A stretch of 64,000 nucleotides of DNA from Clostridia bacterium (GCA_017428385.1 JAFRQX010000046.1:1-64000), one strand, 5' to 3'. Shown: positions 35,259-44,420, numbered from the stretch's first letter. The notes: generated from the letters alone by a model not told the origin. Translations and numbers: made by a program.

Positions 35259-35783
35259 ATGATTGTACTGGTGGTTGACGTTCAGAAGGGCATAACCGAT
35301 GAGAGGCTGTATGCCTTTAACACCTTTATTGACAGGACAACACGACTGATTAAAGCCGCCAGGGAAAACGGGACGGAGGTGGTTTACTTCCAGCATGACG
35401 ACGGCCCCGGAACCGGTTTTTCCATCGGAGACGAAGCCTTTGAAATCGCCGGGCAGGTCACCCCGGAAAAGGGAGAGAAGGTCTTTATCAAGACAATCAA
35501 CAGCTGCTTCGGGAACAAGGAATTCGCAGAATATATGGAGCAGCAGAAAGATAAGCGCCTGATGATCATCGGCTTGCAGACGAACTTCTGCATTGACGCT
35601 ACGGTGAAATCCGCTTTTGAAAGAGGATACCGGGTAATCATTCCCGAAGGAACCAACTCCACCTTTGAAAATGACTACATGAGCGGAGAAACCACTTGCC
35701 GGTACTACAACGAGTTTATGTGGCCGGGACGGTTTGCGGAATGTATATCCTTTGATGAAGCGATCGGAATGATCACAAAGTAA
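35259..35783 (+). CDS. Isochorismatase-like cysteine hydrolase
   Basis: The 174-residue protein has the triad of this family: Asp in LVVDVQKG (residue 7), Lys in VFIKTINSCFGN (about 77) and Cys in LQTNFCIDATV (about 109). The group includes nicotinamidases and related amide hydrolases; no feature here shows the substrate. GGAGCG lies 8 bases before the ATG. It is the last gene of the NUDIX-Dus operon and has a strong terminator right after it. Confidence 0.88.
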   Translation: MIVLVVDVQKGITDERLYAFNTFIDRTTRLIKAARENGTEVVYFQHDDGPGTGFSIGDEAFEIAGQVTPEKGEKVFIKTINSCFGNKEFAEYMEQQKDKRLMIIGLQTNFCIDATVKSAFERGYRVIIPEGTNSTFENDYMSGETTCRYYNEFMWPGRFAECISFDEAIGMITK

Positions 35784-35787
35784 ACAG

Positions 35788-35818
35788 AACCCCGGATCCG
35801 TCTGGATCCGGGGTTTTC
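35788..35818. terminator. Terminator after the isochorismatase-like gene
   Basis: AACCCCGGATCC and GGATCCGGGGTT form a 12-bp perfect stem around GTCT and are followed by TTTC. It also lies just beyond the end of the convergent permease gene. Confidence 0.88.
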
Positions 35819-35831
35819 ATTGTAAAACAGG

Positions 35832-36689
35832 TTACCCTTTGACAGCACCGGCCATCATGCCTTTGACCAGCTTGTCCTGGAAGATGATGAACATCACAAC
35901 GGTAGGCAGAGCCGACAGTGTCAGTACCGTCAGGATCAGCGGTGTATCCTGGGAATGCTCTCCCTTGAAAGCACCAAGCGCCAGGGGAAGGGTTTTCACA
36001 CGGATATCATTCAGGAAGGTATTCGCAAAGGCGAATTCATTCCACATGCCGACCGCGTTATAGATTGCCAGGGTGGACAAACCGGCTTTTGAAAGGGGCA
36101 GGATTATCCGGAAGAACATATTGTATTTGTTGCATCCGTCAATTCTGGCTGCTTCCTCCATTTCGGACGGAATTGTCATCATGAAGCCTGTCAGAATAAA
36201 GACCGACATGGGAAGAGCGAAGGCAACATACGGGCCCAACAGTGAGAACAGGTTGTTGATGAGTCCCATCTGGTTGGTCATCTGATACACCGGGATCAGC
36301 GTTACGTGCATCGGCACGGACATCATGGCCACGATACCGGCGTACAGGAATCCGCGAAGCTTGAACTTCATCCGGGCCAGCGGATAGGCCGCAAAGGAGG
36401 AGATGATCAGCATCAGGATCAGGGAAATGCTCACGATGAACAGGGAGCGGAAGAAATAACCGAAGAAACCGTTGCTGATGACATCCGGATAGTTCTGGAA
36501 ATACCAGGGATCCGGGAAATGGAGCACGCCCTGGCGGCCCATCATCTTCTTGTCGCGGAAGGAGTTCACAACCATGAAAATGAATGGTCCTACCGTAACA
36601 ACGACCCAGATTACCGCGAGGGTAATCGCAACCGTCCAGGCGATACGGCTTTTTGTTTTTTCCCGCTGAGGATTAATGATTTTATTCAT
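35832..36689 (-). CDS. Sugar ABC transporter permease, MalG/UgpE type
   Basis: The 285-residue membrane protein has six predicted helices (first at about 14-40) and the EAA loop MEEAARIDGCNKYNMFFRIILP (about 186-207). It ends AGAVKG. It begins one base after the stop of the partner permease, so translation is likely coupled. It completes a binding protein-permease-permease operon on the minus strand that has no ATPase gene. Confidence 0.9.
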   Translation of the reverse strand: MNKIINPQREKTKSRIAWTVAITLAVIWVVVTVGPFIFMVVNSFRDKKMMGRQGVLHFPDPWYFQNYPDVISNGFFGYFFRSLFIVSISLILMLIISSFAAYPLARMKFKLRGFLYAGIVAMMSVPMHVTLIPVYQMTNQMGLINNLFSLLGPYVAFALPMSVFILTGFMMTIPSEMEEAARIDGCNKYNMFFRIILPLSKAGLSTLAIYNAVGMWNEFAFANTFLNDIRVKTLPLALGAFKGEHSQDTPLILTVLTLSALPTVVMFIIFQDKLVKGMMAGAVKG

Positions 36690-36690
36690 A

Positions 36691-37599
36691 TCAGTAATCC
36701 TCCTTTACAACAAAGACCTTCTGGAAGAGCAGCGCAATCACGGTGATCAGGATGAACATACCGCCCGCAATAGCAGAACCGTATCCCATGTTGAACTTCT
36801 GGAACGACGTCTTGTACATGTACGTTGCCATCAGTTCCGTTCCATGGTTGGGACCGCCCTGCGTCATATTCCAGATCAGGTCGAAATACTTCAGGGAACC
36901 GATCAGGGACATGGTGCATGCCGTCTTGAAAATCGGTCCGAGAAGAGGAATCGCAACTTTAAAGATGTATTGCCGCCGGTTCGCACCATCGATCACGGCC
37001 GCTTCATACAGGGAGGTGTCAATATTGGAATACCCCGCGATGAAGTACACCATATAGAAAGGCGTATACTGCCAGGCGACAACACCGATCACCGCATAGA
37101 GGGCATGCGGGTTTTTACCCAGCAAATCCACCATTGTCCGCTTTCCGTTGACAAGGGTGGCAATGCCGGAGATCAGGCCTCCGTTGGTTGCAAGCAGATA
37201 GTAGAACAGGAAGCCGACCGCAACGGAGCTCATCAGGTACGGAAGGAACCAAAGGATTTTAAAGATATTGGATTTTCTGCCGCTGGCATCCAGGAAGGTG
37301 GCCAGCGCCATGCCCAGAGGAATCTGGATCAGGATGGAGCAAACCATCAGGATCACATTATGCAGGAACGAATTCCAGAAAAGTTCATCCTGGATCAATG
37401 TCTTCCAGTTATCCCATCCGACATTGATTTTTTCAGCTGTGTAGAATCCGTTCCACTTCAGCCGGCTGATCAGGAAGGTGTCTATGATCGGATAGACCAT
37501 ATAGACGATCAGCAGCGCGACAGCCGGGAAAAGGAAGATCGTTGCCGCAATAGCGGTACTGCGTGCGTCTCTTTTCGCCATGCCCTGCAGCTTAGCCAT
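36691..37599 (-). CDS. Sugar ABC transporter permease, MalF/UgpA type
   Basis: The 302-residue permease has six predicted helices and the EAA loop LYEAAVIDGANRRQYIFKVAIP. The start MAKLQGM follows AAGGAGG by 9 bases; extending upstream would translate the intercistronic hairpin. It sits about 104 bases downstream of its binding protein gene and is coupled to the next permease. Confidence 0.9.
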   Translation of the reverse strand: MAKLQGMAKRDARSTAIAATIFLFPAVALLIVYMVYPIIDTFLISRLKWNGFYTAEKINVGWDNWKTLIQDELFWNSFLHNVILMVCSILIQIPLGMALATFLDASGRKSNIFKILWFLPYLMSSVAVGFLFYYLLATNGGLISGIATLVNGKRTMVDLLGKNPHALYAVIGVVAWQYTPFYMVYFIAGYSNIDTSLYEAAVIDGANRRQYIFKVAIPLLGPIFKTACTMSLIGSLKYFDLIWNMTQGGPNHGTELMATYMYKTSFQKFNMGYGSAIAGGMFILITVIALLFQKVFVVKEDY

Positions 37600-37643
37600 T
37601 TGTGTTTCCTCCTTTTGGGAGTGTGGTGCATGAGTTGAATCAA

Positions 37644-37678
37644 GGAATACCCGCAGGAGAAAAACCTGCGGGTATTCC
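37644..37678 (-). promoter_or_regulatory. 14-bp intercistronic hairpin in the second sugar operon
   Basis: GGAATACCCGCAGG and CCTGCGGGTATTCC enclose AGAAAAA. It lies between the binding protein stop and the permease start, as in the other two sugar operons, and lacks a strong T-run, suggesting message stabilisation. Confidence 0.7.
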
Positions 37679-37702
37679 ATTATAGGTTAACCGTTTGCGA
37701 GA

Positions 37703-39043
37703 TTACTCAGCGCGGGCAGCTGCCATTGCGGCATCCTGAGCCTGACCGACTTCTTCGGGGGTCTTTTCTAGTCCGAAGAGGGCGCCCATCATATCCTTGT
37801 GAACTTCCGTCACGGAAGCCGGCAGATACTGGTCATACCACAGCTGGACGTTGGAAGCGCTGAAGAACACATCGATAACGACCTTGTTGTTCGGATCGTC
37901 AACATTTTCATAGCCCTTGATGGAGGGGGTGTTACCGCCTTCAACCTGGATCGCGTTGTAGGTTTCATCGTTGTAGTACTGGGTTGCCAGCACATAGCAA
38001 GCCTTCAGCTTTTCTTCGTCAACCTGGGTGTGCTCAGCGTCGAGCCAGCAGTTGAAGGAGAAGCCGTTGCCGATAGCAGTACCAATTTCAACATCCTGGG
38101 GTACACCGGCGGCCTGTGCTTCTTCATCGATCGGGAAGCGGAAGACGCCAAGGTTGTCATTGTAGAACTCTTCATCATCGTTCTTGATGCCGGCAACCTG
38201 CCAGGAACCATGCAGCATCATCGCGGCAGCACCCTGGATCAGCAGGGCACGGTCATCGTTGTTATCGGGAGCCATGGAGTTGAATCCATCGTTGAAGTAG
38301 CCCTTGTTGACCCAGTCCTGGATCTTCTCGCCGGCATAGATGAAGGCGGGAGAAGTGAAGGAACCGGTTCCGTCATAAGCAGCGTCGAATTCAGCATTGC
38401 CGGAATGACGGGCGACCAGGTACATATAGTACATGGAGCCGGTCCAGCGGGGCAGGTTTGCCAGGGAGAAGGGATAGTAGCCGGCTTCCTTGATCTTGTC
38501 GCAGGCAGCTTCCAGTTCGGCGATGGTCTGGGGAACTTCGATTCCGAGTTCATCGAAGATGGCCTTGTTGTAGAAGATGTCACAGCCGGACAGGCCGCCG
38601 AAGGGGATGGCCAGAACTTTGCCGTCATAGGTGGACTGTGCCACAGCGGCATCAATGAAGTCCGGGTGATCATAGGTGTTGAACAGTTCGGTGATATCAT
38701 TCACGCAGCCGGACTTGTAGTATTCAGCCATGGGACCGCCGCCCCAGTGGATGTACATATCGGGCTGGCCTTCCTTAGCGGAGAAGCCGACCTGAAGGTC
38801 CTGCTTGTAGGTGTCGTTCTGCTTGTGGATCTGCTCAACGTGGATGTTCGGATAATCCGCCATGAAACGGTTAACCGCATCTTCCTGAGCCGTTCTGCCA
38901 ACGCCTTCAGTGGCGATGTCCCAGAGCAGAATCGTCATGGGTTCAGTGGTCAGCTCGGGGATGTTCTTTTCGCTTTCCGCCAGGGCAGAAACAGCGGAGA
39001 GAACCATCAGTGCTGCCAAAACGAGTGCCAGAAACTTTTTCAT
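37703..39043 (-). CDS. Sugar ABC transporter substrate-binding protein, family 1
   Basis: The 446-residue protein starts with a signal peptide, MKKFLALVLAALMVLSAVSA, cut after ALA, with no lipobox cysteine. The mature protein has SBP_bac_1 features: a short LLWDIATEG strand, IHWGGGPMAEYY, LAIPFGGLSGCDIFYNKAIF and AAMMLHGSWQVAGI. It feeds the two permeases downstream. Its promoter contains a LacI/CcpA-like palindrome, but no regulator gene is adjacent. GGAGGACTCAGT precedes the ATG. Confidence 0.9.
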   Translation of the reverse strand: MKKFLALVLAALMVLSAVSALAESEKNIPELTTEPMTILLWDIATEGVGRTAQEDAVNRFMADYPNIHVEQIHKQNDTYKQDLQVGFSAKEGQPDMYIHWGGGPMAEYYKSGCVNDITELFNTYDHPDFIDAAVAQSTYDGKVLAIPFGGLSGCDIFYNKAIFDELGIEVPQTIAELEAACDKIKEAGYYPFSLANLPRWTGSMYYMYLVARHSGNAEFDAAYDGTGSFTSPAFIYAGEKIQDWVNKGYFNDGFNSMAPDNNDDRALLIQGAAAMMLHGSWQVAGIKNDDEEFYNDNLGVFRFPIDEEAQAAGVPQDVEIGTAIGNGFSFNCWLDAEHTQVDEEKLKACYVLATQYYNDETYNAIQVEGGNTPSIKGYENVDDPNNKVVIDVFFSASNVQLWYDQYLPASVTEVHKDMMGALFGLEKTPEEVGQAQDAAMAAARAE

Positions 39044-39100
39044 ACTGAGTCCTCCTGTTGACTTTTTGACGGATAATGCCTTCCGTCATTTGATAATTTG

Positions 39101-39129
39101 ATTATAAAATCCGCAAACGTTTGCTACAA
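39101..39129 (-). promoter_or_regulatory. Promoter with LacI/CcpA-like operator
   Basis: On the minus strand TTGTAG (39124-39129) and TATAAT (39101-39106) are 17 bases apart. The perfect palindrome GCAAACGTTTGC (39113-39124) fills the spacer. Confidence 0.7.
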
Positions 39130-39273
39130 GGTTGAAATTATATCAACCTTTTTCATTTTTTTTCAGTTCAGACGCAGAGGAGAGGCGGATTATAATCCGA
39201 AAACAAAGAACGGAAGGAAGTTCCTTCCGTCCCGGGAGAAGAGCATTTTCATGCATGAAAACGCTTTTACAAA
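39128..39273. repeat. Palindrome-rich intergenic stretch
   Basis: AAGGTTGA/TCAACCTT (39128-39150) is followed on the plus strand by long T-runs. CGGATTATAATCCG (39186-39199), a GGAAGGAAGTTCCTTCC stem (about 39213-39229) and an ATTTTCATGCATGAAAA palindrome (about 39246-39262) follow. They lie between the end of the SGNH gene and the next promoter and probably include its terminator. Confidence 0.5.
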
Positions 39274-39966
39274 TCAGTGCGTAGCGATATGTTTTCTGAT
39301 CGTTTCAGCAACCTGAAGAGATACGTGAACGACTTCATCATCGATATATTCATTGATATGCCGCCACTCGCTGCCAGGTAAAGAATAATCAAAAGTTTTC
39401 AGAAAATCAGCAGAGGGCAGTTTTCCAGTTATCACTTTGGTGAGAGTCATTGCAATCAGGTAGTCGCCTGTTGCTGATGCATGCGCCCCATCGGCATAGT
39501 ACAGATCTACTCCGAAGAGATTCTGAAGCTCTGCCTTGGCCGCACTCCAGATTTCACCTATGGGCGCCAGCAACGCTCCGTGATCCCTGGCGATATTCCG
39601 GTATCTGCGGTTCATCTCTTGCTGGTCTTCCGGTTTGTCTTTTTCAGCCCAGGTTTCGAAGATCACAGGCACAGTGTTTGTTTTTTTGCATAGCCCAATC
39701 ACTTTGGATGCATATGTGAGAGTATCCACTTCCGGAGGCATTGGATGTGCCTGTTCCTGAATAACGCAGAAATCGTACCCGCCGTAAAGAATAGCAAATC
39801 GTTCCGAGAAATACTCTTCGTTCATATGCCACTTTAACGATCTGCCTGAATACGCCAGCATGAATACTTCACAAACATCACCGGTGGCGCTTTCCACCAT
39901 TTCACGCACCAGTTCGGGCATATCGTTCATATAGGTATGGCTGTTGCCAATAAACAGTATTTTCAT
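39274..39966 (-). CDS. SGNH/GDSL-type hydrolase
   Basis: The 230-residue protein begins MKILFIGNSHTYMND, the block I motif in which the serine of GNSH is the nucleophile. Near the C-terminus YADGAHASATG supplies the Asp and His of the triad. Such enzymes deacylate lipids, carbohydrates or cell-wall glycans; this one has no signal peptide and probably acts in the cytoplasm, perhaps on acetylated oligosaccharides. The start at MKILF has AGGAGG 9 bases upstream. It lies between a sugar operon and the deleted S23 locus. Confidence 0.75.
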   Translation of the reverse strand: MKILFIGNSHTYMNDMPELVREMVESATGDVCEVFMLAYSGRSLKWHMNEEYFSERFAILYGGYDFCVIQEQAHPMPPEVDTLTYASKVIGLCKKTNTVPVIFETWAEKDKPEDQQEMNRRYRNIARDHGALLAPIGEIWSAAKAELQNLFGVDLYYADGAHASATGDYLIAMTLTKVITGKLPSADFLKTFDYSLPGSEWRHINEYIDDEVVHVSLQVAETIRKHIATH

Positions 39967-40022
39967 CCGGAGAATCCTCCTGTGGAGATAATCAAAAATA
40001 TTGTAATCAGATACAATAAAAA

Positions 40023-40048
40023 AATAAAGCCCGAAGGTGGGCTTTATT
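40023..40048 (-). terminator. Terminator downstream of the deleted S23 gene
   Basis: AATAAAGCCC and GGGCTTTATT form a 10-bp stem around GAAGGT; on the minus strand a run of T follows. The corresponding terminator of the intact S23 locus is at 47279-47299. Confidence 0.85.
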
Positions 40049-40057
40049 GCTGATGAA

Positions 40058-40117
40058 TTATGATTGTGTGGATTTTCTAAAGGCGGCTGATCTGTCATGG
40101 AGCGGGAGGGGTTTCAT
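40058..40117 (-). pseudogene. Internally deleted remnant of an S23 four-helix-bundle gene
   Basis: A 19-codon frame encodes MKPLPLHDRSAAFRKSTQS. Its first 13 codons align with the start of the intact gene at 47317-47673 (MKPSPLRDKSASF) and its last codons with the intact end (AKSSQS). Both the ribosome-binding site region and the bases after the stop (TAATTCA) also match. The removed part is 297 bp, exactly 99 codons. The junction falls at AAAATCC, present near both ends of the intact gene, which points to deletion between short direct repeats. Either a pseudogene or a retained end-sequence of a non-autonomous element. Confidence 0.8.
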
Positions 40118-40135
40118 GGGTGTTCCTCCTTCAGC

Positions 40136-40205
40136 GTGAGAAGTGAAAAGTGAAGAGTGATGAGTGAAGAGTGATGAGTGAAAAGTGGACAGTGAACAGT
40201 GAAGT
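40136..40205 (+). repeat. Heptamer array, GTGAAGA type, 10 units
   Basis: Ten units in strict 7-bp register: GTGAGAA, GTGAAAA, GTGAAGA, GTGATGA, GTGAAGA, GTGATGA, GTGAAAA, GTGGACA, GTGAACA, GTGAAGT. This is the longest array in the window and lies between the S23 remnant and the hairpin at 40205-40244. Confidence 0.95.
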
Positions 40206-40244
40206 ATTGAATGGGAATAAGTGTAAGCTTATTCCCATTCAATA
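40205..40244 (-). terminator. 17-bp hairpin after the AraC gene, containing a guaA-end-like sequence
   Basis: TATTGAATGGGAATAAG and CTTATTCCCATTCAATA form a perfect 17-bp stem around TGTAAG, five bases after the AraC stop. On the minus strand the first arm contains ATTGAATGGGAATAA, which matches 14 of 15 bases at the end of guaA including its stop codon (IEWE-stop). Confidence 0.8.
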
Positions 40245-40248
40245 TTTA

Positions 40249-42558
40249 TCAGCGGATCAGCAGGGAACGGTAATCGGAGGGGGTAATGCCCTCATATTTC
40301 CGGAAGGCCCGGTTGATGGTCAGGGGAGAGGCATAACCGACGAGATCGCAGATTTCTTTCAGGGTTGCATCCGGCCGCTCCGACATGATCTCTTTGGCAA
40401 GACGGAGCCGCTCCCGGTGGATATAATCCAGCAGGTTTTCACCAGAGGCTTTCTTAAACCGCTTGGAGAAGTAGGAAGGACTCATGTCAAAATGATCGGC
40501 AATGACGGAGATGGAAAGGGAAGGATCGGTGATGTTGGCGTTGACATAATCCACAAACTGCAGGTCCTTCGTTACGGAGGACAGGTCCTTTTCCCCTGAA
40601 GCATCGGAGGCGAGGGAGGAAAGGGCGGACCGGATCCGGGCCAGCATGTTGTCCAGGTTGGGCACCGTCCGGAGCGAATGGATATCAAAAGCATGACGGA
40701 CACTGTCCTCCACACCGGAGGGCAGGTCGCCCAGGGAGGAGGCCATCAGGTTCACAACGCCCAACAGGCGGATCCTGCCTTCCTCGGGGGAGCATTTACG
40801 GAGCGAAAGGGCATCCACAACCTCCGGCCAGGTTGATTCAGCGGAGAGATAATCACCGGTGGACAGGTTGCGGCAAAGCTTTTTCTCTTTTTCCAGCAGC
40901 TCCGGGAAGGACAGGGTGTCACTGGCTGCGGCGGGAATCTGGTCATAACGGCAGACGGAGACGTCCGTGCCGATCAGTTCCATATAATCCGCTGCCTCCC
41001 GGCATTCGCGGAAGCAGGTGGTGATGGAAACGACGCCGCTGTGCAGGCTGCTGACGGCTGCAGTCAGGATCACGCCGAAGGTGTCACGGAAGAAATCCCG
41101 GACCTGCATAACGTTGGTGAGCGTGTCCTTCCAGATCTGCTCCTCAGGCAGGGAATCCGGCAGGGAAATGATGCAGGCAACATTTTCCTCAACCTCCACC
41201 GCGTAGCGGGTGCTGCCGTTATCCGCCAGGCGGTCAATGGCAGTGCGGATGATCTCATCCAGGCGGCTGAGGGCTTCCGCGTTCTGCATCAGCAGGGGAG
41301 ACTGATCTTCCCGCCGGACATCCTCCACAGCGTAGAGCACGACCAGGAAGCGTTTGCCAACAAAACGGATGCCATTGTTCTCCGTATGGCGGAGGATGAT
41401 CTCCTCCTTCCGAACGTTGCCGAAAAGAATGCCCTGCAGCAGCTGGGTGCGGACCCGTTCCTGCAGGCGCTCGTTCTCCAGGTTGGAGGTGGCGTGGTTC
41501 TGCAGGATGACGGAAATGGCCTCGGACATCATCTCATATTCATTCCGGTTTGCTGCGTGCACGGCTTCGGCACCGGAACGGCTGAGGCTGGAAAGCAGGG
41601 AGGCGTTGAGCTTTTCAATCGGGGAATACTGCCTCCGGGTGAAATAGCGGATCAGGAACCAGCCGAAAACCGCGAAAAGCAGCGCGCAGACCAGGTATCC
41701 AAAGAAGAGGGACAGGGTCTGGCGGAGGAAGCGGTCCTTCGGTGTTTCTGTTTTCAGCTGGAAATCAATTTTGGTGCTGTTGCCGATGGGCAGGAGCATC
41801 TCCTGCATGGCGCCGCTTTCGGGGGGAACGGAGGAGGCGGAAAGCATGGCGCCGTTTTCACCGACCAGGGTATGATACAGGCCGCCGTTTTCGGAAAATT
41901 CATCCATCAGGCGGACTGCGGTTTCACTCCGGAACTCGGTGACTACAATGACGTCCGAGATACCGCCATGGGAGGACAGGCGATTGGCAATCAGGATATG
42001 GGGCTTGTTGTCCAGGTCCCCCGTAATGAGCGTTACGATTTCCTTGGGAACGGAGGCCAGGAAGGATTTCCAGGCCGGGAGGGACATACCCAGCCGATCC
42101 TTGAGCATATAGGCCGCATTATAGTTATAATAGACGCTACGGGGATCCATCATGGTGCCGCTGCGGAGGAAACAGAGATAGATGGACTGGATATATTCGG
42201 AAGTGACGGTGGCTTTGGGAAGCTGCTTCTGCAAATCCCGCAGGAGCAGGATATCAGAGGTGGAGAAGGAATCCGGATTGACCAGGGAAAGCTGCCTGGT
42301 ATTTTCGGAAATCAGCAGGCGGGTATTGGTGGACTGGATTTCCTCCACATAAGCGGAAAACACCCGGGAAAGTTCAGTGGAAGTGGATTCCACATGACGG
42401 GCGTTTTCCTTCTGCAGCTGCAGCACCGCGGTGGTTGTCATCAGGACGGTCAGGATGAGGGGCAGGAGCAATACGATCAGATAAGAGTATAATATTGTTT
42501 TGGCAACGGGACCTTTTTTCCAAAAGAAAAGCTTCCCACGGTTCTCCTGATCTTTCAT
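40249..42558 (-). CDS. Membrane-bound AraC-family regulator with extracellular sensor domain
   Basis: The 769-residue protein has a helix at about 24-46 (KTILYSYLIVLLLPLILTVL), an extracellular region to about 280, a second helix (about 285-305) and a cytoplasmic part. It ends in an AraC double helix-turn-helix (about 670-765, SISVIADHFDMSPSYFSKRF and LKEICDLVGYASPLTINRAF). This YesN/LplABC-associated type usually senses carbohydrate outside the cell and activates the adjacent transporter. Here the divergent lplABC-like operon is the probable target. The start MKDQENRGK has GGAG 9 bases upstream. Confidence 0.9.
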   Translation of the reverse strand: MKDQENRGKLFFWKKGPVAKTILYSYLIVLLLPLILTVLMTTTAVLQLQKENARHVESTSTELSRVFSAYVEEIQSTNTRLLISENTRQLSLVNPDSFSTSDILLLRDLQKQLPKATVTSEYIQSIYLCFLRSGTMMDPRSVYYNYNAAYMLKDRLGMSLPAWKSFLASVPKEIVTLITGDLDNKPHILIANRLSSHGGISDVIVVTEFRSETAVRLMDEFSENGGLYHTLVGENGAMLSASSVPPESGAMQEMLLPIGNSTKIDFQLKTETPKDRFLRQTLSLFFGYLVCALLFAVFGWFLIRYFTRRQYSPIEKLNASLLSSLSRSGAEAVHAANRNEYEMMSEAISVILQNHATSNLENERLQERVRTQLLQGILFGNVRKEEIILRHTENNGIRFVGKRFLVVLYAVEDVRREDQSPLLMQNAEALSRLDEIIRTAIDRLADNGSTRYAVEVEENVACIISLPDSLPEEQIWKDTLTNVMQVRDFFRDTFGVILTAAVSSLHSGVVSITTCFRECREAADYMELIGTDVSVCRYDQIPAAASDTLSFPELLEKEKKLCRNLSTGDYLSAESTWPEVVDALSLRKCSPEEGRIRLLGVVNLMASSLGDLPSGVEDSVRHAFDIHSLRTVPNLDNMLARIRSALSSLASDASGEKDLSSVTKDLQFVDYVNANITDPSLSISVIADHFDMSPSYFSKRFKKASGENLLDYIHRERLRLAKEIMSERPDATLKEICDLVGYASPLTINRAFRKYEGITPSDYRSLLIR

Positions 42559-42724
42559 ATTGACTTCTCCTGCCTTCAAAGTAGGATCAGTTTAGCGGTT
42601 TCAGGGGGCTTTGTCAATTGACCCAGGACTGATTCTGATAGACAGGAAAAAGATGATAGATGGACAGAAAGGGCAAAAAACGACCTTTTTGTGCAGATTT
42701 TGACAGGGGGGAAAAATCTGATGG

Positions 42725-42799
42725 TTGCGGGGCGGAAAGGATCGTATATAAAATGCAGCCAGACAAAGCGAACGGGCCGGCCGAGTGCGGACGTCCGCA
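42725..42799 (+). promoter_or_regulatory. Promoter and leader palindrome of the lpl-like operon
   Basis: TTGCGG (42725-42730) and TATAAA (42747-42752) are 16 bases apart. The perfect palindrome TGCGGACGTCCGCA (42786-42799) lies in the predicted leader, 37 bases before the start codon. Confidence 0.5.
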
Positions 42800-42836
42800 A
42801 AAACCACATAATTCAGAAAGGTGAGGTGCACAAACA

Positions 42837-44402
42837 ATGGCCAAAAAACTCATTGCCCTGGTTCTCGGAATCATGATGCTGATGACCGTCGCGGTCAGCG
42901 GCGTCGCGGAGGAAAAAAATGACCTGCATATCGCGGATGACGTGACGCTGCGGTTCTTCTTTGACCTGGATCTGGCGGCAAACGTTCCCGGAATGCAGAA
43001 CTATAACGACAGCGACGCGTATAAGTGGCTGGAGGAACAGACGGGCATCCATATTGAATGGATCCATCCCGCGAGCGGCACAAGCCGTGAAGCTTTCAAC
43101 CTGCTCTTCGCGTCCGATGACATGCCGGACCTGATCTACAACTCCATCCCCAACGGTTTCGTTTATCCTTCCGGCCATGACATGGCCATTGCGGACGGCG
43201 TGTACGCAAACCTGAAGGATTATGAAGATCTGATGCCCAACTACATGGCCATCGTCAATTCCAACGAAATCCTGAAGCGGGAATCCGTGACGGACGAAGG
43301 AAACCGTTGGTGCTTCTTCTATATTTATAAGGACGGTCGCGGCCCGAACTTCGGACCGACCATCCGTAAGGACTTCCTGGACAAGGTCGGTATGGACCTG
43401 CCCGAAACCTATGATGACTGGCACGAAGTGCTGACTGCCTTCAAAGAGCAGCTGGGCATTGAAATCCCGCTGTATGTGAATAAGGATACCTTCATGTGGT
43501 ACAGCGAATTTGCCGCGGGTTACGGCGTCACCAAGGACTGGTCCCTGAACACCGAGGGCAAGGTCATTTACGGACCCTGCGAGGACGGCTACGGCGAATA
43601 CCTGGACATGATGCAGCAGTGGTACAAGGAAGGCCTGATTGACCAGAGCTTCTCCGTGCATGACGGCCGCTGGCCTGAAAACGACCTGCTGCTGAACGAC
43701 AAGGTCGGCGCCTTCCCGGTTTACACCTCCTGGACCGGCCATGACTACTATGCCAAGCAGGGCGCCACGAACCCCGACTTCAACCTGGTCGGTACCAAGA
43801 TCCCGGTGAAGGAGGGCGGAGAAGCCCATTACCGGATGCCCGACATGCTGACGAACACCTACTGCATCGCGGTCAACGCGCAGAGCAAGCACCTGGAAGA
43901 AGCCATCAAATGGATGGATGCCCAGTACAGCGAGGAAGTTGCTTTCGTGATGAACTACGGTGTGACGGAAGGCAAGGAAGACGGTTCCTACTACTTCGAT
44001 GACAACGGTCCCCACTGGGGCGGACTGATCACCAACAACCCCGACGGACTGACCCAGGGCCAGGCCCGCCAGCGCTACACCACCAACAACGCGCCTTATG
44101 AGGATTACAACCGCGTGATGGGCACGTGGACAGACATCCAGCGTGAGACCCAGGCCCGCCTGATGGAAAGCGACTACTCCGCCTATATCTCCGACTCCAT
44201 TACCATGACGGAAGCCGAACAGGAAGAGTTCAGCGATATCATGGGCGATATCACCACCTACGCGACGGAGTTCACGGTCAACTATGTCATGGGCAACGCC
44301 AGCCAGACCTTTGACGAATTCCGTGCCCAGCTGAAGTCAATGAACATCGACCGGGCGATTGAGCTCAAGCAGGCTGCTGTGGATCGTTTCAACGCGAGAT
44401 AA
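42837..44402 (+). CDS. LplA-like sugar ABC transporter substrate-binding protein
   Basis: The 521-residue protein has a signal peptide (MAKKLIALVLGIMMLMTVAV, cleavage probably after GVA) and no lipobox cysteine. Size and sequence (DAYKWLEEQTGIHIEWIHP, FASDDMPDLIYN, FGPTIRKDFLDKVGMDLP) match the LplA/YtcQ group of large binding proteins. It should deliver an oligosaccharide to the LplB/LplC-like permeases that follow. AAAGGTGAGGTG lies upstream of the ATG. Confidence 0.9.
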   Translation: MAKKLIALVLGIMMLMTVAVSGVAEEKNDLHIADDVTLRFFFDLDLAANVPGMQNYNDSDAYKWLEEQTGIHIEWIHPASGTSREAFNLLFASDDMPDLIYNSIPNGFVYPSGHDMAIADGVYANLKDYEDLMPNYMAIVNSNEILKRESVTDEGNRWCFFYIYKDGRGPNFGPTIRKDFLDKVGMDLPETYDDWHEVLTAFKEQLGIEIPLYVNKDTFMWYSEFAAGYGVTKDWSLNTEGKVIYGPCEDGYGEYLDMMQQWYKEGLIDQSFSVHDGRWPENDLLLNDKVGAFPVYTSWTGHDYYAKQGATNPDFNLVGTKIPVKEGGEAHYRMPDMLTNTYCIAVNAQSKHLEEAIKWMDAQYSEEVAFVMNYGVTEGKEDGSYYFDDNGPHWGGLITNNPDGLTQGQARQRYTTNNAPYEDYNRVMGTWTDIQRETQARLMESDYSAYISDSITMTEAEQEEFSDIMGDITTYATEFTVNYVMGNASQTFDEFRAQLKSMNIDRAIELKQAAVDRFNAR

Positions 44403-44420
44403 TTTTCGCAGCGTGTTTCT

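Noticed and set aside
40136..40205. CRISPR-like repeat array
   Set aside because: Units are 7 bp with no spacers, and no cas genes are present.
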